A DNA stretch of 64,000 nucleotides from UBA6054 sp963975575. Lineage in GTDB: Bacteria; Planctomycetota; Phycisphaerae; Phycisphaerales; UBA1924. Each line of letters opens with the position of its first letter. Within the stretch, counting starts at the first letter, position 1. The stretch is taken from NCBI GenBank assembly GCA_963975575.1, contig CAXBHL010000002.1, positions 248,001 through 312,000 of the forward strand, read 5' to 3'. Below the pieces are notes generated by a model. It had not been told where the DNA came from, did no database searches, and was given only the letters and a program-made list of their open reading frames with translations. Position numbers and translations under genes: made by a program. Shown here piece after piece: positions 9,544 through 18,024 of the stretch.

Positions 9544-9927
9544 ATGGGCGACCTGCTGGCCAAAGGCTCGGAGCTGATCGATCGCACGCGGCGGGCGCAC
9601 CTGTCGCGCACGGTGGTCTACCGCCGTGGCGATGACACCGTCGAGCTCGCGGCCACGGTCGGGTCGACCGCGTTCGACCGCACCGACGAGTACGGCGTGA
9701 TCCACCGGATCGAGTCGCGGGACTACCTCGTCACCGCGGCGGACCTGGTGCTCGCGGGCGAGGCGGTGACGCCGAAGGCCGGCGACCGGATCACCGAGAC
9801 CGACGGGTCCCGCGTGCACGAGTACGAGGTCATGGCCCCGGGAGGAGAACCCGCGTGGCGGTACAGCGACCCGCAGCGGATGACGCTGCGGATCCACACG
9901 AAGTTTGTGCGAACGGGGGTGGCGTGA
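9544..9927 (+). CDS. Probable head-tail joining protein
   Basis: A 127-residue protein between the decoration protein and tail-side genes. It is predicted beta-rich with a Thr/Val pattern (VYRRGDDTVELAATVG), resembling the small head-completion/stopper proteins of siphophages. The start is ATG at 9544 after an AGTGACC spacer. The end overlaps the next gene by GTGA. No catalytic motif is seen. The role rests on position and size. Confidence 0.6.
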   Translation: MGDLLAKGSELIDRTRRAHLSRTVVYRRGDDTVELAATVGSTAFDRTDEYGVIHRIESRDYLVTAADLVLAGEAVTPKAGDRITETDGSRVHEYEVMAPGGEPAWRYSDPQRMTLRIHTKFVRTGVA

Positions 9928-10199
9928 GCAACGGCAACGGGACCAGTCCAGCCAATGGGAACGGCCCCCTGAAGAACGGACCCCGCTGGGCCGGCGTAGT
10001 GCTCACCGGCGGCCTCGCCATCGCGGCGCTCATCGTCCAATGGGGCGTGGTGACCACCAAGCTCGACCAGGTCGAGAAGCGGCTCGATGAGCTGATCTAC
10101 GAGGCCCGCACGCTGCGGCACGAGTATCAGGGCATCGAGCGCCGGCTCTCCTATGTCGAGGGCCGGCTCAACGGGGATCACGGGAGGACCGGGCCATGA
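9924..10199 (+). CDS. Small single-pass membrane protein with coiled coil
   Basis: A 91-residue protein with a Gly/Asn-rich cytoplasmic leader, one hydrophobic segment at about 22-44 (WAGVVLTGGLAIAALIVQWG), then a charged heptad-like region (TKLDQVEKRLDELIYEARTL) likely to form a coiled coil. GTG start overlaps the previous stop (GTGA), and the end overlaps the next gene by ATGA, so it is tightly coupled. A holin, a spanin-like protein or a superinfection-exclusion factor are possible; the sequence alone does not decide. It is the only holin-like candidate in the prophage. Confidence 0.6.
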   Translation: MSNGNGTSPANGNGPLKNGPRWAGVVLTGGLAIAALIVQWGVVTTKLDQVEKRLDELIYEARTLRHEYQGIERRLSYVEGRLNGDHGRTGP

Positions 10200-10624
10200 G
10201 CGTGCTCGTTCAGATCGCCGACGCCGTCGCGGCGTCGATCAACGGCGCCACATTCACCGAGCCGCTCACGGCCGTCCGGGCATACCGCCCGTCGTACGAC
10301 CTCGAGCAGCTCGCCGAGACCCGCGTCACGGTCGTGCCGCGGTCCATGACGATCGCGGCCCTGGCCCGCCTGCAAAGCCAGGTCGACTGCACGGTCGACG
10401 TCGGCATCCAACAGCGCGTACCCGCCAGCGACGACGCACGGATCGATGCGCTGCTCGAACTCGCCGAGGCGGTCGGCGACCATCTGCGGCACAAGCGGCT
10501 GACGGACTTCCCCGAGGCCGCGTGGCTCTCGATCGCCCACGACCCGGTGGCGGCGAGCGAGCACCTCGACGAGCGGTCGACGCTGACGACGGTCCTGAGT
10601 GTCACCTACCGGGTGAGGAGATAA
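10196..10624 (+). CDS. Probable minor tail/tail-completion protein
   Basis: A 142-residue protein starting with an ATGA overlap. The pattern (ETRVTVVPRSM; VDVGIQQRVP; TLTTVLSVTYRVRR) resembles the tail terminator/completion proteins that cap the tail tube in siphophages, commonly encoded immediately before the tube gene, as here. No catalytic motifs. Function is inferred from gene order and size. Confidence 0.6.
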   Translation: MSVLVQIADAVAASINGATFTEPLTAVRAYRPSYDLEQLAETRVTVVPRSMTIAALARLQSQVDCTVDVGIQQRVPASDDARIDALLELAEAVGDHLRHKRLTDFPEAAWLSIAHDPVAASEHLDERSTLTTVLSVTYRVRR

Positions 10625-10627
10625 CCG

Positions 10628-11044
10628 ATGGCGATCCGGCTCGGTATGGAGGCCGTGCTCAACTACAAGACGGGGGCCAGCTCGTGGACCGAGCTCGCCA
10701 ACGTCCGCGACGTCACGCTCACGCTCGAGACGGGCGAGGCGGACGTGACCACCCGTGCCAACGCCGGTTGGCGAGCGACAGTCGCGACGCTCAAGGACGC
10801 GAGCGTCGAGTTCGAGATGGTCTGGGACACCACCGACGCGGGGTTCACGGCCATCAAGAACGCGTACCTGAACAACACCGCGATCGGGCTGCAGGTCCTC
10901 GACGGCTCCTCCGGCGAGGGCCTCCAGGCGGACTTCATGATCACGAGCTTCTCGCGTTCCGAAGCGCTGGAAGAGGCCATCACCGTCTCGGTCACCGCCA
11001 AGGTGACCTACTCGACCACACCGCCCGAGTGGCTGGAGGGCTGA
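10628..11044 (+). CDS. Major tail tube protein
   Basis: A 138-residue protein with the typical tail-tube opening: a small N-terminal strand, then a segment tuned for ring stacking (DVTLTLETGEADVTTRANAGWRA would span that region). It ends in alternating beta strands (VSVTAKVTY). The length and its place just before the chaperone genes and tape measure match the tube subunits of long-tailed phages. Start is ATG at 10628, 3 bp after the previous stop, with GGTGAGGAG upstream. Confidence 0.75.
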   Translation: MAIRLGMEAVLNYKTGASSWTELANVRDVTLTLETGEADVTTRANAGWRATVATLKDASVEFEMVWDTTDAGFTAIKNAYLNNTAIGLQVLDGSSGEGLQADFMITSFSRSEALEEAITVSVTAKVTYSTTPPEWLEG

Positions 11045-11046
11045 TC

Positions 11047-11538
11047 ATGAAGACCTTCACCGACACCGCCGGCCGCGAGTGGACTATCGAGCTGCACACG
11101 TCCGCGATCAAGCGGATCCGCTCGCTCACCGGCGTCGACCCGCTCGCCGACGACGGCGCGGGCGTGGTCGCGAAGCTCATCCGCGATACGGTTCTGCTGT
11201 GCGACGTGGTCTATGCGGCGGTCAAGCCGCAGGCCGACGAGCGAGGCGTCGGCGACGAGGACTTCGGGCGTGCGATGCACGGCGACCCGATCGGCGCGGC
11301 GACCGAGGCGCTCGTGGACGAGCTCGTGTCTTTCTGCCCGAACCCGAGGGACCGGGCCGCCCTCGGGAAGGCCGTCGCGGCGATGTACGACGTGATGGAC
11401 AAGGCCCGCGACCTGGTCGAGGCCAGGCTCGACGAGCTGACGGCCCCGGAGTCGATCGGCGGCATGGCGACGGCGGCGCTCTCTGGCGAGCCGTCTACCA
11501 GTGTGCCGGCATCGCCGGAGTCGACCCGGGCCCCCTGA
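11047..11538 (+). CDS. Tail assembly chaperone, upstream (G-like) frame
   Basis: A 163-residue protein between the tube and tape-measure genes, where siphophages encode the two-frame tail assembly chaperone. The N-terminal ~145 residues (IKRIRSLTGVDPL; VYAAVKPQAD; MYDVMDKARDLVEARL) look like a helical chaperone. The last ~16 (EPSTSVPASPESTRAP) are low-complexity and look like out-of-frame readthrough. The -1 frame becomes clearly protein-like from about 11480, so a G/GT-type frameshift is likely. ATG at 11047 follows GGAGGGCTGATC. Confidence 0.72.
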   Translation: MKTFTDTAGREWTIELHTSAIKRIRSLTGVDPLADDGAGVVAKLIRDTVLLCDVVYAAVKPQADERGVGDEDFGRAMHGDPIGAATEALVDELVSFCPNPRDRAALGKAVAAMYDVMDKARDLVEARLDELTAPESIGGMATAALSGEPSTSVPASPESTRAP

Positions 11539-11558
11539 CGCTGCGCGAGCTTCTGGCG

Positions 11559-11786
11559 ATGGCAGAGGCCCGCCAGCGGCACGACTGGGCGATGACGAGC
11601 AGCCTGCTCGCGCTGCTCGCCAACTGCCACCGCGACCCGAAGAAGTCGCGGCCGCTCAAGCCCGCGGACTTCGACCCGTTCGCGCGGGGGAAGCACAAGA
11701 GCGAGCGCATCCCGGCGGATGTCGGGGTGCTCAAGGACGTGTTCATCAAGAGGAAGACGGAGCACGGAGGCTCGGATGAAGGTTGA
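11559..11786 (+). CDS. Tail assembly chaperone, downstream (T-like) frame
   Basis: The -1 frame relative to the preceding gene. From about 11480 it reads LWRAVYQCAGIAGVDPGP followed by TLRELLAMAEARQRHDWAM, then PLKPADFDPFARG, a pattern common in the second half of phage tail chaperones. The first internal ATG is at 11559 and would drop the N-terminal third of the domain, with no convincing ribosome site. I therefore infer production mainly as a fusion with the upstream frame by -1 slippage near 11470-11490. I see no perfect X-XXY-YYZ heptamer there. It overlaps the next gene by 11 bp. Confidence 0.6.
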   Translation: MAEARQRHDWAMTSSLLALLANCHRDPKKSRPLKPADFDPFARGKHKSERIPADVGVLKDVFIKRKTEHGGSDEG

Positions 11787-12285
11787 TCCAAAGCACATCA
11801 TGTTCGCGTTCGGGCTCGTCATGGTCTCGCTCGGACTGGCCGCATGCGCCGGCTTCGACCTCGGCGACGTCGTCAAGGTCAAGACGCCCAACGAGATCCA
11901 GCAGACCCGTGGCCTGCCCCGCGCTACGACGCTCAACGAGGCGGAGGCCGAGTACCAGGCGTGGTTCGAGGACGTGCAGCGGACCGGGGCGCAGTGGAAG
12001 GCCTCGATCGAACGCGGCGGCGAGATCCGCGGCCTGCTCGGGCAGCTCACACTCTCGGCCCTCGACGAGGTCGGCCCGACGCTGGCCGGCGTGCCCGTGG
12101 CCGGCCCGGCCCTGCCGGCGCTGACCGGACTCGTCGGGTTGTTCATCGGCGCGGGCCGGCTCCGCAAGGAGAAGGAAGCGTCGTTCAACAAGGGGCTGGA
12201 GAAGGGACGTGTGCCGACGCCCGCGGTGCCGCTGCCCTCGCCGGCGCCGACAGGTCGGGCCGAGATCCGGGGGACCACCGCGTGA
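11776..12285 (+). CDS. Putative phage lipoprotein
   Basis: A 169-residue protein with a short charged N-terminus, a hydrophobic segment and a lipobox (LAAC) at about residues 22-25, so it is likely lipidated after signal peptidase II cleavage. The middle is helical and charged. A second hydrophobic stretch lies at about 115-130 (AGPALPALTGLVGLFIGAG), followed by a basic Lys/Arg segment and a Pro-rich tail. GGAGG precedes the ATG at 11776. It sits inside the tail operon between chaperone and gp10-like genes, where a structural part is expected. A membrane lipoprotein there suggests superinfection exclusion or a lysis-related role; this is inference. Confidence 0.6.
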   Translation: MKVDPKHIMFAFGLVMVSLGLAACAGFDLGDVVKVKTPNEIQQTRGLPRATTLNEAEAEYQAWFEDVQRTGAQWKASIERGGEIRGLLGQLTLSALDEVGPTLAGVPVAGPALPALTGLVGLFIGAGRLRKEKEASFNKGLEKGRVPTPAVPLPSPAPTGRAEIRGTTA

Positions 12286-12719
12286 TCGACATGCGGATCA
12301 AGAGCCTGTTCTTCGACCGCCCCGCGGTGATCCGCTCGGTGGACGCGGCCCGGCGACGATCGCTCTCCCGCGCCGGGGCGTTCATCCGCACCCGGGCCCG
12401 GACGAGCATGCGGAAGCGCAAGGGCACCAGCCGCCCGGGCCAGCCACCGTTCGCCCACGAGGGGTCGCTGCGCCGGCTCGTGCTGTTCGGCTACGACCGG
12501 GGCTCGGACAGCGTCGTGGTTGGCCCGGTGGGGTTCCGGCGCAGTAGTGCGCCCAAGGTGCTGGAGTTCGGCGGCAGGACCACGATCGTCCGCCGACGCC
12601 GCGGGAAGCGTGAGAGCCGTGCCGTGACCATCAAGGCCCGTCCCTACATGGGCCCCGCCCTCGAGAAGGAAGCGCCCAACCTCCCCAGGGTCTGGAAGAA
12701 CAGCGTGAGGGGAGGCTGA
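12282..12719 (+). CDS. HK97 gp10-like minor tail protein
   Basis: A 145-residue, very basic protein. GTG at 12282 overlaps the previous stop; an ATG at 12291 is an alternative. RTRARTSMRKRKGTSRPG followed by PPFAHEG and later ARPYMGPALEKE matches the small tail-completion family (gp10-like), whose members share a terminal RPFLxPAxE-type block. The family connects tail tube and head. It lies directly before the tape measure. Confidence 0.65.
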   Translation: MIDMRIKSLFFDRPAVIRSVDAARRRSLSRAGAFIRTRARTSMRKRKGTSRPGQPPFAHEGSLRRLVLFGYDRGSDSVVVGPVGFRRSSAPKVLEFGGRTTIVRRRRGKRESRAVTIKARPYMGPALEKEAPNLPRVWKNSVRGG

Positions 12720-12722
12720 TCG

Positions 12723-14690
12723 ATGGCCGACACTCGCGGCATCCGGGCCGGGCGTGCGTTCGTGGAGCTCGGCGTCAGCGACCGGCTCACGGCCGCACTC
12801 AAGCGGGCCGAGCGCAAACTCAAGGCCTTCGGCGAGAGCGTGCGTTCGCTCGGGCTCCGGCTCGCCGGGCTGGGCGGGGCCGCGCTCGCGCCACTGGCCG
12901 GTGCGGTGAAGCTGTTCGCGTCCGCCGGCGACACGCTCGACAAGATGAGCCTGCGGACCGGCGTCAGCGTTGAGGCGCTGAGCGAGCTGGGATTCGCGGC
13001 CGAGCAGTCCGGGGCGGATCTGCAGACGCTCGAGAACGGCGTCCGCGTGATGCAGCGCACGCTCAACGACGCAGAGCGCGGGCTCGCGACGGCCCAGGAC
13101 GCGCTTGCCGACCTCGGGCTCGCCGCCGACGACCTCCGCGGGCTCTCGCCCGAGCAGCAGTTCAAGACGCTGGCCGAGGCGATCAGCCGGATCGAGGACC
13201 CGAGCAAGCGGGCGGCGGTCGCGATGCAGGTCTTCGGCCGCGCGGGGACAAAGCTCCTGCCGCTGACCGAGGGCGGCGTCGACGGCATCGAGGCGCTGCA
13301 GGCCCAAGCCCGCTCCCTCGGCCTGACGATCTCGACCGAGACCGCCAAGGACGCGGCCCTGCTCAACGACACGATGAACGTCCTGTTGCGGGTGCTCAAG
13401 CAGGGCGTGTTCATCATCGGTTCGGCGCTCGCGCCGACGGTGATCAAGCTCTCCAACGCGATCACGCGCGTTGTGGTCTCGGCGAGCGAGTGGGTGAAGC
13501 AGAACAAGGCGGTCGTCGTCTCGGCGGCCAAGATCGCAGCGGGCGTCCTGCTCGCGGGCCTGGCCCTCGTGGGCATCGGCCTGACGATCACGATCGTCGC
13601 CGCGGGTTTCGGCGGGCTGGCAACGGCGGTCACCGCCGCAGGCGCCGTCCTCGGGGCGTTGCTCTCTCCCATCGGGCTCGTGGTCGCGGCCGTGGTCGGA
13701 CTCGGCGTGGCGATCGTGCGGTACACCGACGCGGGCGGGCGGGCTCTGTCATGGCTCATGGAGCGGTTCGGGGAGCTTCGGGCGTTCGTCGGCCGGGTCG
13801 CCGGCGGGATCGGCGATGCGCTCGCCGCGGGCGACATCGCGCTCGCCGCCGAGGTGCTCTGGCTGGGGCTCAAGGTCGCCTGGGAGCGGGGCGTGGCCGA
13901 GCTCAACGCCGTCTGGCTGCAGGCCCGGGCGTTCTTTGTCGGCAACGCCCAGAAGATGTGGTACGGCGCGCTCGCCGCGGCGCAGGTCGTGCTGCACGCG
14001 CTCGAGACCGCGTGGATCGAGAGCACGGCGTTCCTCTCCAAGACCTGGACCCGCTTCACGGCGGGGTTCCAGAAGGTCTGGGAGCGGGCGTCGTCATTCG
14101 TGGCCAAGCGGATGCTCGAGATCCAGGGGCTCTTCGACGACGGGCTCGATGTCGAGGCCGCGAAGCGGGCGGTGGACGAGCAGCTCGATGCCCGGCTCGG
14201 CGAGATCGACGCCGGCGCACGTCGCGACATCGATCAGCGGGAGCAGCGCCGGGCGGCAGACCGGTCACAGTCGGACGCACTGAACGAGGCCACGCTCGCC
14301 GAGATCGGCCGCCAGTTCGAGGAAGCGCAGGACGCGCTGCGGGAGGGCACGGACGCCCGCCTCGAGGAGACCCAGCGGCGGCTCGACGAGGCTCGGGCCA
14401 AGCTCGACGCCGCGATCGCAGAGGCCCGCAGGCGCCGCGAGGAAGCCGAGCCTGATGCGGCGACCGGACCCCGCAGCCTGCTGACCGAGCTCGAGGATCG
14501 GCTCGGCGGGCTGGGTGACGCGATCGCCGAGCGGATCGAGGTGCGGGGCACGTTCAACGCGCTGGCGGTGCAGTCGCTCGTCGGCGGGGACGCCGCGGCC
14601 GAGCGCACCGCCAAGGCCACCGAGCAGACCGCCCGCAACACCAAGCGGCTGGCCGACGCCGCACAGAGCGGCGGGCTGACTTTCGCGTGA
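12723..14690 (+). CDS. Tail tape measure protein
   Basis: A 655-residue tape measure. It opens with a helical region (LTAALKRAERKLKAFGESV) and holds the TapeMeas-like block LDKMSLRTGVSVEALSELGFAAEQSGADL. A strongly hydrophobic section at about 260-335 carries several transmembrane-like helices (AGVLLAGLALVGIGLTITIV; LLSPIGLVVAAVVGLGVAIV), and long coiled-coil helices rich in Arg/Glu/Ala occupy about 470-600. The length suggests a fairly short tail. ATG at 12723 lies 3 bp after the previous stop. Confidence 0.85.
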   Translation: MADTRGIRAGRAFVELGVSDRLTAALKRAERKLKAFGESVRSLGLRLAGLGGAALAPLAGAVKLFASAGDTLDKMSLRTGVSVEALSELGFAAEQSGADLQTLENGVRVMQRTLNDAERGLATAQDALADLGLAADDLRGLSPEQQFKTLAEAISRIEDPSKRAAVAMQVFGRAGTKLLPLTEGGVDGIEALQAQARSLGLTISTETAKDAALLNDTMNVLLRVLKQGVFIIGSALAPTVIKLSNAITRVVVSASEWVKQNKAVVVSAAKIAAGVLLAGLALVGIGLTITIVAAGFGGLATAVTAAGAVLGALLSPIGLVVAAVVGLGVAIVRYTDAGGRALSWLMERFGELRAFVGRVAGGIGDALAAGDIALAAEVLWLGLKVAWERGVAELNAVWLQARAFFVGNAQKMWYGALAAAQVVLHALETAWIESTAFLSKTWTRFTAGFQKVWERASSFVAKRMLEIQGLFDDGLDVEAAKRAVDEQLDARLGEIDAGARRDIDQREQRRAADRSQSDALNEATLAEIGRQFEEAQDALREGTDARLEETQRRLDEARAKLDAAIAEARRRREEAEPDAATGPRSLLTELEDRLGGLGDAIAERIEVRGTFNALAVQSLVGGDAAAERTAKATEQTARNTKRLADAAQSGGLTFA

Positions 14691-14720
14691 TCCAGGCCTT
14701 CGCCTGAGGAGACCCGACGC

Positions 14721-15530
14721 GTGCCGACGATCGTCACGGAGAAGTTCGAGAGCCGCCGTTCGACCACGGGCGACAACCCGTCGGCCGAGCTGGTCTACGA
14801 CATCCGCGGCGTCGAGAACGATCTCACCGCCCGCGGCCACGCCGACACCGCCAGCCCCGCGAATTATGACGGCCTGACCAAGCTCTCGATCTCGATCGAG
14901 CCGGTCGGCCCCGACCACTGGGAGGCGACGGTCCGCTACGGCCGCGAGGAACTCGGCGGCTTCCCGCAGACCGGCGAGAGCGTCTTCAGCTTCGACACCG
15001 GCGGCGGCACGCAGCACATCACCCAGAGCAAGCAGACCGTGCAGCGGTACGGCGCATCTGGCACGACCGCGCCCGACTTCAAGGGCGCGATTGGCGTCAC
15101 CGCCGACGGGGTCGAGGGCGTGGACATCGCGGTGCCGGTCTACCAGTTCAGCGAGACGCACTACCTCCCCGCGACGCAGGTGACCCAGTCGTACAAGGGC
15201 ACGCTGTTCAGCCTCACGGGCAAGGTCAACAGCGGCTCGTGGAAGGGGTTCAACGGCGGCGAGGTGCTGTTCCTCGGCGCGTCCGGTTCGCGACGCGGCA
15301 CGAGCGCGGACTCCGACTGGGAGATCACGTTCCGCTTCGCCGCGAGCCCGAACGCGTCGGGCATCTCGGTCGGGCCGATCAGCGGCATCAGCAAGAAGGG
15401 CTGGGAGTACCTATGGGTTCGCTACGCCGACGCTGAGGACTCGGGATCGAACGCGATCGTAAAGCGGCCCGTCGCGGCGTACGTCGAGCGGGTGTACGAC
15501 GAGGGCAACTTCTCGGCGCTGGGGATCTGA
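14721..15530 (+). CDS. Phage tail/baseplate-associated protein, uncharacterised
   Basis: A 269-residue protein directly after the tape measure. It starts with GTG at 14721 after GAGGAGACC. It is predicted almost entirely beta (repeated VxYxI and TVRYG-type strands), with no catalytic motif and no signal peptide. The position matches the distal tail or baseplate hub region. I do not recognise the family with certainty. Confidence 0.6.
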   Translation: MPTIVTEKFESRRSTTGDNPSAELVYDIRGVENDLTARGHADTASPANYDGLTKLSISIEPVGPDHWEATVRYGREELGGFPQTGESVFSFDTGGGTQHITQSKQTVQRYGASGTTAPDFKGAIGVTADGVEGVDIAVPVYQFSETHYLPATQVTQSYKGTLFSLTGKVNSGSWKGFNGGEVLFLGASGSRRGTSADSDWEITFRFAASPNASGISVGPISGISKKGWEYLWVRYADAEDSGSNAIVKRPVAAYVERVYDEGNFSALGI

Positions 15531-15533
15531 CGC

Positions 15534-16562
15534 ATGGCCGATGCCTTCCGCAAAGTCCAGACCGGCCAGCCGCTGGTGATCCCGGCGCGGGCGTACAACG
15601 CCTTCGTTGACGCGGCCGTGGCCGAGCGCCGACGCGAGCAGGCGCGGGGCGGCGGACCGCTGGCCGATGCGATGCCCCGCGGGCTGGTGCTCGTGCGGAA
15701 CGACTCCGACCAGACCATCGAGCCCTACCACGTGCTCGCGATCTCGGGCGTGCTCGTCGAGCCGGGCGAGGACGACCAGGAGCGGACGTTTCACAGCCGC
15801 ACGCCGCTGACGGGCGAGATCGCGACCGAAGACTCGATCCCCCTGGCGTTCGTGCTGGCCAGCCAGCCGATCAAGGCGGGCGAACTTGCACGTTGCGTGC
15901 TCACCGGCGTCACGCCCGCCCGGGTGTATGTCGCGAATGAGCTCGATACCACCTGCGAGCTCGCGCCCGATGAGACCGTGCTCACCAGCACACCGATGGG
16001 CGGCGTCCCGATCCTGTGGAAGGAAGCCGGGGTCGGCGAGAAGTGGGCGGTCATCGAGATGGGTCGGCCGTCATCGGGCCGCGTCACCGCGATCCTCGGC
16101 GCGGCCCAGCCGATCCCGACCGAGAGCAACCGGTGGCGGTACCCGTGGCAGGAAGCCCGCCTCGACGGCGACCCGGGCAGCGAGACCTACCTGCGCTACG
16201 TCGCCGTCCCCGAGGGGCTCTCATCGCAGCTTCCGAGCGGCGGCGAGGACCCGACCAAGCTCGCGATCAACCGCTTCGAGGCACACCACATGAACGAGGG
16301 CACCCCGGGCACGGGTTTCGAGGGCCTGCTGGGCCTCGGCCCGGTCTGCGACCTGCCCGGCGTGCTGCCCGACTGCCCGCCAGCACGCTCGCTGCAACCG
16401 AAGCTCGTCCCCATCCCCGAGGGTGTCTGTGTCCAGCTCACGTGCGAGCGCAACAGCAAGGGCCGGCCTGTCTGGGTCTTCGAGGCGATGACGTTGATGG
16501 AGCTGGCCGACCCAGCAGACGGCGACCGGAAGTTCAACCTGTTCGTGGAGGGTGCCGGATGA
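15534..16562 (+). CDS. Phage tail-tip/fibre-like protein, uncharacterised
   Basis: A 342-residue protein. The N-terminus (ADAFRKVQTGQPLVIPARAYN) resembles the opening of many phage structural proteins that mount a beta-rich body; such a body follows, with Cys-containing C-terminal segments (GLGPVCDLPGVLPDCPPARS; VCVQLTCERN). It starts 3 bp after the preceding gene and overlaps the methyltransferase gene by ATGA. It is probably part of the tail tip or a short fibre, by position. The C-terminal Cys cluster could bind metal; this is not established. Confidence 0.58.
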   Translation: MADAFRKVQTGQPLVIPARAYNAFVDAAVAERRREQARGGGPLADAMPRGLVLVRNDSDQTIEPYHVLAISGVLVEPGEDDQERTFHSRTPLTGEIATEDSIPLAFVLASQPIKAGELARCVLTGVTPARVYVANELDTTCELAPDETVLTSTPMGGVPILWKEAGVGEKWAVIEMGRPSSGRVTAILGAAQPIPTESNRWRYPWQEARLDGDPGSETYLRYVAVPEGLSSQLPSGGEDPTKLAINRFEAHHMNEGTPGTGFEGLLGLGPVCDLPGVLPDCPPARSLQPKLVPIPEGVCVQLTCERNSKGRPVWVFEAMTLMELADPADGDRKFNLFVEGAG

Positions 16563-17128
16563 CCGCTCCGACGAGCGCCACGACCAACGACCTCGACGCA
16601 CGCCGCGAGCACGAGCGCAGCAAGTACGTGGCCCTCGCTTCGCGCCCGGGCTCGGCGTACGGCGCGACCAACCACGGCCGCGATGCCATCGTGATCGTGA
16701 AACGCTGGAAGCCCCGGTTCGTGATCGACTTCGGCTGCGGCCGCAACGACTTCATCACCGAGCTGCGCCGCCACGGCATCGACGGTCTCGGCGTGGACTT
16801 CGCGTTCCCCGAGGCGGACATCGCCAAGCCGATGCACGACACCGGCCTTGTCGAGGGCGTCACCGATGTCGTGACCAGTTTCGATGCGCTCGAGCATCTG
16901 CTCACCGAGGACGTGGTCCCGGTGCTGAACGAGATGCGCCGAGTCGCCCGGCCGCGGGGGTGGTTCTGCGTCTCGGTCTGCACCCGACCCAGCCGCATCA
17001 CGGTCGCCGGCGAGAACCTCCACCCGACCGTCCGATCCCTGGCCTGGTGGATCGAGACGATCGGACGCGTGGGCGTGATCAGCGACACACGCGCCGCCGG
17101 CCGCTACATCACCGGGAGGTTCCGGTGA
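16559..17128 (+). CDS. SAM-dependent methyltransferase (class I)
   Basis: A 189-residue class I methyltransferase. Motif I is VIDFGCGRNDF at about 59-69, and the post-motif acidic strand is LGVDFAFPEADI. Motif IV-like DVVTSFDALEHL and the segment VARPRGWFCVSV fit the Methyltransf_11 type that modifies small molecules or sugars rather than DNA. It begins a gene string with ATGA/GTGA overlaps leading into a DUF115-like protein, a Ser/Gly-rich protein and two glycosyltransferases. I infer a role in decorating a glycan or a tail protein. Confidence 0.75.
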   Translation: MTAPTSATTNDLDARREHERSKYVALASRPGSAYGATNHGRDAIVIVKRWKPRFVIDFGCGRNDFITELRRHGIDGLGVDFAFPEADIAKPMHDTGLVEGVTDVVTSFDALEHLLTEDVVPVLNEMRRVARPRGWFCVSVCTRPSRITVAGENLHPTVRSLAWWIETIGRVGVISDTRAAGRYITGRFR

Positions 17129-18024
17129 ACAACCCCAACCAGTCCGACATCATCGCCCTGCAGCGCGGCATCAAGACGCGAGCCGCTGCCCGCAGCGGGC
17201 TGCGGTTCTACACCAGCGACTTCGACTCGATCTCACTCGGCGGGTTCTACAAGGGCCGTTCGGCGTTCCTCGTGTTGTCAGGCCCGTCGCTGAACGACAT
17301 CGATCTCACGCAGCTCAACCGGCGTGGCATCGTGACCATGGGCGTGAACAACTCGTGGGCCGTGCACCGCCCGACACTCTGGACCTGCGTCGACGATCCG
17401 GGTCGCTTCATCGACACGGGGTGGAAAGACCCGGGCGTGCTGAAGTTCGTGCCCGTATGCCACTGGGGCCGCAAGCTCCGCATCCAAGCCAAGGACGGCA
17501 CCCTGCGCGACAGCGCGTTCCGCGTGGCGCAGATGCCGAGCGTGCTGTTCTTCCGCCGCAGCAACCACTTCGACCACGAGCGGTTCCTCACCGGCGACAC
17601 GGTCCCCTGGGGCAACGACCCGAGGTCCACCGACTCGCTCGGCATCAAGGGCAAGCGGAGCGTGATGCTCGTGGCGCTTCGGCTCCTGCACCACCTGGGG
17701 TTCCGGACGGTGTACCTGCTGGGCTGCGACTTCAGGATGGCCGTGGACCGCAAGTACGTCTTCGACGAGACCCGCGAGGCCGCTGCGATCAAGCACAACA
17801 ACACGCTCTACGACTCGCTGAGCCGGCGATTCGAAGCGCTGAAGCCGCACTTCGAGAAGCACAGGTTTCGGGTGGTGAACTGCTCGCCCGGCAGCGAACT
17901 CGGCGTGTTCGAGCGGATGGCCTACCAGGACGCGATCGCGGCGGCCACCGCCGAGTGCGCCAAGCCGGTCAACACGCAGGGGTGGTACACGCCGATCGAC
18001 GCGCCGAAGGAGGCCGCGGGATGA
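17125..18024 (+). CDS. DUF115/MptE-like phage protein (putative glycan-related)
   Basis: A 299-residue protein. FLVLSGPSLNDIDLTQLNRR resembles the GxGPSL motif of the DUF115 family (MptE-like pyrophosphokinases and flagellin Maf-type glycosyltransferases). GVNNSWAVHRPTLWTCVDD and YLLGCDFRM also fit that fold. GTG start overlaps the methyltransferase stop. In phages such proteins usually neighbour glycosyltransferases, as here. The donor and acceptor cannot be told from sequence; a sialyl- or pseudaminyl-transfer role is one possibility. Confidence 0.65.
   Translation: MNNPNQSDIIALQRGIKTRAAARSGLRFYTSDFDSISLGGFYKGRSAFLVLSGPSLNDIDLTQLNRRGIVTMGVNNSWAVHRPTLWTCVDDPGRFIDTGWKDPGVLKFVPVCHWGRKLRIQAKDGTLRDSAFRVAQMPSVLFFRRSNHFDHERFLTGDTVPWGNDPRSTDSLGIKGKRSVMLVALRLLHHLGFRTVYLLGCDFRMAVDRKYVFDETREAAAIKHNNTLYDSLSRRFEALKPHFEKHRFRVVNCSPGSELGVFERMAYQDAIAAATAECAKPVNTQGWYTPIDAPKEAAG

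Noticed and set aside
11211..13307. A 698-codon minus-strand open frame opposite the tail genes
   Set aside because: No domain-like sequence; the plus frames encode recognisable chaperone, lipoprotein and tape-measure parts.
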